Source of the DNA: Tsukamurella ocularis | GTDB taxonomy: Bacteria > Actinomycetota > Actinomycetes > Mycobacteriales > Mycobacteriaceae | DNA length: 64,000 bases | Reading direction: 5' to 3' | Assembly (NCBI RefSeq): GCF_024807615.1 | Contig: NZ_JANUCJ010000003.1 | Coordinates: 978,070 to 1,042,069 of the forward strand | Shown here: piece by piece, positions 61,201-64,000 of the stretch | Position numbering within the stretch: the stretch's first letter is position 1 | How the letters are laid out: every line of letters begins with the position of its first letter | Notes under the pieces: generated by a model | Database searches by the model: none | What the model was told of the DNA's origin: nothing | Seen by the model: only the letters and a program-made list of their open reading frames with translations | Position numbers and translations under genes: made by a program

Positions 61201-62793
61201 GGTGGGGACATCTGTGGTGAAGTTTCCGGGGCTGTCGGGGGTGGCGAGGATGTACCAGGCTTTGGGTTCTCCGCCTTCGAGGTCGGGGAGGGTGAAGGTG
61301 ACGTATCCGCCGTTGTCGGCGTGCACATCCACATCGGAGGTGGTGACGTGCACTTCGCCGGTGTTGGCAACCTGCTGGCCTGCTTCGAGGTTCTTCAAGG
61401 TCAGCGTGTCGAGGGCGGAAGTGAGGGTTTCCTTCGCGCCTTCGCGGGCGAGTTCGCCAGGTTTGGAGAGGGCTTCGACGATTCCGTAGGCCCAGCCGAC
61501 GAAGGGCACCGCTGCGGGCGCGTGGGTCGCTGCTGAGCCGGCTGCGGCGATGGGGTCGGCCAGGATCTGTTCGGGTGTCGCCGACGCTACGGCGCGCCCG
61601 GCGCCTGCGACGGGACTGGTGACGTTCGAGAGCAGCCCCGACCACGCACGCACCGGGTCGCCACCGACACCGATGAGTGCGGCGTTGCCGGCGATGGTGT
61701 TGCCGAAGCGGTCGACGGCGCCGCCGACGAACCTGCCCGGCACCGAGACCACCTGACCGACAGCGCTCTGCGCGATCGACTGCGCCTTCGAATCCTCGCT
61801 CGACCATCTGCGCCCGGCGGCCTTCTTGCGCGGCTGCTCGCGGATCAGTGTGTTCGGTGAGGCGAGCATCATCATCGCCGTCGGGATACCGGTGGGGTCG
61901 AGTCCGAGGATGTTCGTCGCCTGACCGTCCCGCACCAGTTTCTGTGCCTGCTCGCTCGTTGGATCGGTGAGGAGCTGGTCGCCGACTTTGATTCCGTCCG
62001 GGGTCACCTGTGGCGCGAGTTGCTGGCCGCGGGTGGTGATTTGCTGCGGAACCGAGACGGCCGCGCCGGCTACAGCGCCCAGCCCGTCAGCGGTCGCCTT
62101 CGCGGCGCGCCCCGGAGCACCGGTCACGCCACCGGCAGCGGAGGCCGCACGCGTCGCGGTCGACCGCACACCCTGCGCCAGGGCGCCGCCCGCCACCGCA
62201 CCACCAGGCAGCGTGGAGAAGTAGTCGTTGACGGGGACCATCGCCTCGGTGCCCGCGTTGATCTGCGCGGCCGCCTGCTGCCCGGCCGCCGCCACTCGCT
62301 CGTGCACCACACCGGCGGCGCGGACGAGCTCATCCCACTCCGAGCGGAGCCCCGAGTATTCGGTGAAGGGGACGTTGACCTTGATCCACACCTTCTGCAT
62401 GTGCTCGAACACCGCCCGCGCCCGCGCTTCAAGGGGTTTCAACGCTGTTTGGGAGGCGTCGAGTTCGCGGGCGAGTTCCTTGATTCCCGAACCGACCCGG
62501 GAGTACGACTCCACCGCCGCGCCGAGTTGCATCGCCAGCTCGCCGGGGACTCTGCCGCGGAAGAACTCGCCCTCCACACCCACAAACTCGGGCAGCTCCA
62601 ACGCCCGCACCTTCGCCTGCGCAGTCTGCGCAGCTTCCGCGAACCCCAGATACAGCCGGGCGTGATCGAGCACCTCATCAACACTGACCCCCGGCAACGT
62701 GAACACCGCCTCCGGGAACCCGCCAACGATCAGATCACCAAGCAGCTCCAACTCCCCAACGATGCCGTCACCAGGAGTGATGTCAAGACTCAT
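58276..62793 (-). CDS. type VII-secreted polymorphic toxin with C-terminal DNA/RNA non-specific nuclease
   Basis: A 1505-residue protein. Residues about 1-190 are helical and WXG100/LXG-like, suited for type VII export (for example FTEYSGLRSEWDELVRAA near 145-162). Next are an Ala/Gly-rich hydrophobic segment (about 200-260), a long beta-repeat region with Asn/Gly/Ser-rich YD-type units (for example NPDGSVATSTEIEGGSVD and DGSTKVRSVKDGQGGW, about 540-1000), and a linker of Pro/Ala/Thr repeats (about 1180-1340). The last 130 residues are an Endonuclea_NS_2-type domain with GDHAGHLGADRFGG (residue about 1421) and DNIVSQ. The toxin should be injected into or released against neighbours and degrade nucleic acid. 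Confidence 0.88.
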   Translation of the reverse strand: MSLDITPGDGIVGELELLGDLIVGGFPEAVFTLPGVSVDEVLDHARLYLGFAEAAQTAQAKVRALELPEFVGVEGEFFRGRVPGELAMQLGAAVESYSRVGSGIKELARELDASQTALKPLEARARAVFEHMQKVWIKVNVPFTEYSGLRSEWDELVRAAGVVHERVAAAGQQAAAQINAGTEAMVPVNDYFSTLPGGAVAGGALAQGVRSTATRAASAAGGVTGAPGRAAKATADGLGAVAGAAVSVPQQITTRGQQLAPQVTPDGIKVGDQLLTDPTSEQAQKLVRDGQATNILGLDPTGIPTAMMMLASPNTLIREQPRKKAAGRRWSSEDSKAQSIAQSAVGQVVSVPGRFVGGAVDRFGNTIAGNAALIGVGGDPVRAWSGLLSNVTSPVAGAGRAVASATPEQILADPIAAAGSAATHAPAAVPFVGWAYGIVEALSKPGELAREGAKETLTSALDTLTLKNLEAGQQVANTGEVHVTTSDVDVHADNGGYVTFTLPDLEGGEPKAWYILATPDSPGNFTTDVPTAPGEELIERADGSVVLVNSGTGQIVRTIKTPWAKDALGRDQPTWYSVERLDDSASTITQHIAPNKGALYPLVADAPGDQKTTTNPDGSVATSTEIEGGSVDTTVKNADGTTSSMRSVPDGNGGVTTFTANPDGSHSVHYPDGSRVEEPAAGASTPAQSYAPDPTYSNPQYRQEPAQQAPAQQAPVQQPAAPSAPAVAPAESSVGAVDTAGRDDGDSWTQGLPGGESAQHTIVPGTGGQTVDSVVTRPDGSSTKVRSVKDGQGGWKIWSDNSDGTASYAERQGVLGDVYTARYGESPVYGSAPIVTSNAAPDNSKGQIVGQNPNGTTSVGNFGVRDDGRVGLSVRNPDNTVSSIVTGTGPDGRPHDDITAFNDGKTETSHEVNPFTGERTETTTVLDTGVKVIAVLDRDNNLISRVQGVGGQLEGVMNTPDGQVEIQVRPDGVYGRSANGEFVKFREDGELPDTRSFGQKANDQAGKFGSAVGGSVWDSLKSVPQTVAHPGEAASGLWETAKGLVGQEKADRTVIHNWTTFLTGTNANEWTEDGVATSLGHAVVGVGSWFIPGPGWVAKVTRAGHLGSTAAHALEHVDNARSTASTATRAAAMGAVSRALPNLTERFQGFNAARAADIGVDAPEAAPAAGKPTQRAEAPAPSAAVPRAEAPASPTPAPRVEAPATTAPRAETPNNTPGTPPRIADTQNPSVDTPRIDTPDAPTTPKPDTPAVGSNYKPFSTTPAIDKATAAAEHAAGAAERADTPTPGPDKQAPRGTPAAPDADPTPNVDTPISVGDGSPLRHGDTAPGTSRLDPPTSADSPSGNIDLRAVPASEVVSDGSHINPDGSLKPNTVYQAGEHGYRYRTDENGHIVQFDAENLQLKTHTGRLNHDPNTPGKLPGDHAGHLGADRFGGSEKLDNIVSQFSKINLSSYKILENEWSRAIQAGKDVSVKVDITNDATGRPTRFEIEYTIDGELFTPRPLTQ

Positions 62794-62845
62794 CGCAAAG
62801 AGGCCTCTCTAGGCAGTGAACGCGTGGTGTGGAAGGCGAGAGGGA

Positions 62846-63445
62846 TTAGGCGGGGAGGCGGATGCCGTAGCCGTCGAGCAAAGTGCGTTCGACATCGGCG
62901 AGGCGCTGCTGGTCGTAGGAGGCACCTTGCACGATCACCCCGACGGTGGTGCTCCCGTGCTGGAGGAGGGTGTAGCGGGTCACAGCGTAGGCGACGCGCT
63001 TACTGGTTGAGTCAACGAACGTGTGCCTCACCGACACGGTCGGCAGACCGCAAGGGCCAGCAATGGTCCTGCGCCCCAGGGCCTTCGAAGCGCCTTCGTC
63101 GGGCGATGCGAAAGTGTTGGCCAAGTCCGCCGAGGTTCGAATTTTGTCGGGGTCCTTGGGGTAGCCGATCCGGACGTTGAATCCGTCCTGGTTGTCAGCG
63201 CTTGCGATCTGGCCGACGGCGAAAGGGGTCTTGTTTGGGGTGGGGTCGTTGCGCCAGCCGGCCGCGGCGGGTACTTCGACGCGAACACCATTGGCTTTGC
63301 CGAGAGTGATGGTCGGTTGGGACTTCGCGGCGCACCCAGCGGTGGTCGGTGCGGCATTTGCGGGCGCGACGACAGCACCAGCGATCGCGATACTGCTCAG
63401 CGCCGCTACCGACAGCCGCTTGGTGAGGGTGAGAACGGAGGACAT
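62846..63445 (-). CDS. LpqN-like secreted protein inside the toxin operon
   Basis: A 199-residue exported protein. Signal peptide with cleavage near APANAAPTT (about 32). The mature domain resembles LpqN/Mtc28 proteins: VRVEVPAAAGWRNDPTP, AVGQIASADNQDGFNVRIGYP and GCAAKS/GPCGLPT Cys residues. It sits between the second WXG100 gene and the toxin, so it may be a secretion accessory or target-binding factor. Known LpqN is a lipoprotein; this copy has no lipobox. Confidence 0.78.
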   Translation of the reverse strand: MSSVLTLTKRLSVAALSSIAIAGAVVAPANAAPTTAGCAAKSQPTITLGKANGVRVEVPAAAGWRNDPTPNKTPFAVGQIASADNQDGFNVRIGYPKDPDKIRTSADLANTFASPDEGASKALGRRTIAGPCGLPTVSVRHTFVDSTSKRVAYAVTRYTLLQHGSTTVGVIVQGASYDQQRLADVERTLLDGYGIRLPA

Positions 63446-63538
63446 CAGCTACGTGATCCTTCGATAGACAACAACAGGGACGCGCCCGCGCACACACACG
63501 GCGCGACCTTCAGGACTATGCCGAGCTCGTGAGGACAG

Positions 63539-63835
63539 TCAGTTGCGCGACAGCGCGGAGCGCACCTGCGACCGCATGTCACGAACCTGCTCAGTGTTCG
63601 TGCCGAGCGCGGTCTTCATCTGCCCCAAGATCTCGCTCACCGACGCCGCCGCGTTGTTCCACTTCGTCTGCACACCGCGGTAGAGCACCTGCTCATCGGC
63701 GTTCCACTGCGACTCCACCGACGCCACATACCCCTGCAACTGCTCCAGGTTCGCCTCCAACGCCGCCACGATCGACGCCAGATCATCACCAGCCGTCTCA
63801 GCGCCACCCTCGTCGTACGCATACATCTCAGACAT
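63539..63835 (-). CDS. WXG100 family (ESAT-6-like) protein
   Basis: A 98-residue helical-hairpin protein. The central turn has Trp in SQWNADEQ where WXG is usual (Gly replaced by Ala), and a second Trp in KWNNAA. The N-terminal GGAETAGDDLASIVAALEAN and C-terminal RSQVRSALSRN fit the family. It is the second of a predicted EsxA/EsxB-type pair that guides toxin export through an ESX system. Confidence 0.9.
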   Translation of the reverse strand: MSEMYAYDEGGAETAGDDLASIVAALEANLEQLQGYVASVESQWNADEQVLYRGVQTKWNNAAASVSEILGQMKTALGTNTEQVRDMRSQVRSALSRN

Positions 63836-63927
63836 CGAACAATCCCCTCATGGCGAATAATGCTGGGCTGCAATCATGTTTGCGCCCAGTCGGAAGATGT
63901 GAAAGGTAGACCTTCAACCTCGGGCGA

Positions 63928-64000
63928 TCAGCGGAACTTCGCTGAATCCCAGGACATCGCGCGAGCCGCCTGCTCAAGGTTCGCCGCCTGCTGCTGCTCA
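63928..64000 (-). CDS. C-terminal end of a partner WXG100 protein, cut by the window edge
   Basis: The last 23 codons are seen: EQQQAANLEQAARAMSWDSAK followed by FR and a TGA stop at 63928. The Gln/Ala-rich amphipathic helix and position directly upstream of another WXG100 gene suggest an EsxB-like partner or a longer LXG-type protein. Confidence 0.55.
   Translation of the reverse strand, partial: EQQQAANLEQAARAMSWDSAKFR

Overview
The window is about 70% GC and almost fully coding. It carries the arabinogalactan/mycolate locus (glf-glfT2-PAP2-ubiA-aftB next to a mycolyltransferase with LGFP repeats and two Rv3802c-like cutinases). Further right, the gene order matches Mycobacterium tuberculosis: serS, a septum-formation protein, a zincin, a phosphatase, pheA (Rv3834c-Rv3838c-like), then glpQ-type GDPD to sodA (Rv3842c-Rv3846-like). 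The host is therefore a mycolic-acid actinobacterium (Mycobacteriales). Tsukamurella is my best guess, inferred from the LGFP-bearing mycolyltransferase and overall style, not proven.

Layout: 0-3.3 kb, F420-type oxidoreductase, a lipoprotein and an exported agmatine deiminase. 3.3-17.3 kb, cell-envelope block on the minus strand: cutinases, DUF732 lipoprotein, mycolyltransferase, aftB, ubiA, DPPR phosphatase, glfT2, glf, then a SpoIID-domain secreted protein. Several genes overlap at start/stop, so most of this is one or two operons. 17.4-18.4 kb, a broken endonuclease-type gene flanked by two copies of a long hairpin repeat. 18.4-23.4 kb, HAD phosphatase, acyltransferase, Rieske/metallo-beta-lactamase protein and a Roadblock-like protein. 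23.4-25.3 kb, an MFS remnant and a MerR/metallo-hydrolase divergent pair with a perfect palindromic operator. 25.3-31.8 kb, the serS-pheA housekeeping block. 31.9-40.1 kb, an IdeR-box-controlled DUF2470 protein, an MFS/TetR pair, a purine permease, a CPBP protease, an LCP ligase and a TetR. 40.1-49.3 kb, GDPD, DUF4328, rhodanese, S49 peptidase, small membrane proteins, sodA, a Mn2+ riboswitch with its TMEM165-type exporter, and an SDR. 49.3-56.1 kb, an XRE/ImmA/MAB_1171c cassette, a Ser/Gly-rich surface protein, an IdeR-box siderophore-binding lipoprotein, a RecB-like nuclease and a DUF6474 protein.

56.3-64.0 kb is the accessory region: a type VII (WXG100) polymorphic toxin locus. Reading on the minus strand it holds the end of one WXG100 protein, a second WXG100 protein, an LpqN-like secreted protein, a 1505-residue toxin with a C-terminal DNA/RNA non-specific nuclease, its overlapping immunity gene, and two further immunity-like genes. 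Base composition drops from about 68% to about 45% GC exactly across the toxin tip and immunity gene, which suggests the tip was exchanged.

At the DNA level the strongest unexplained signal is a decamer, GGCACCGTCG, scattered through the window in all frames, both strands and some intergenic spaces, but absent from the toxin region. Other non-coding signals are a five-unit 9-bp-periodic GTMAC array upstream of the SpoIID-domain gene, and three cases where the last 20-30 bp of a gene, including its stop codon, is echoed 35-61 bp downstream. No tRNA, rRNA, CRISPR or insertion sequence was seen.
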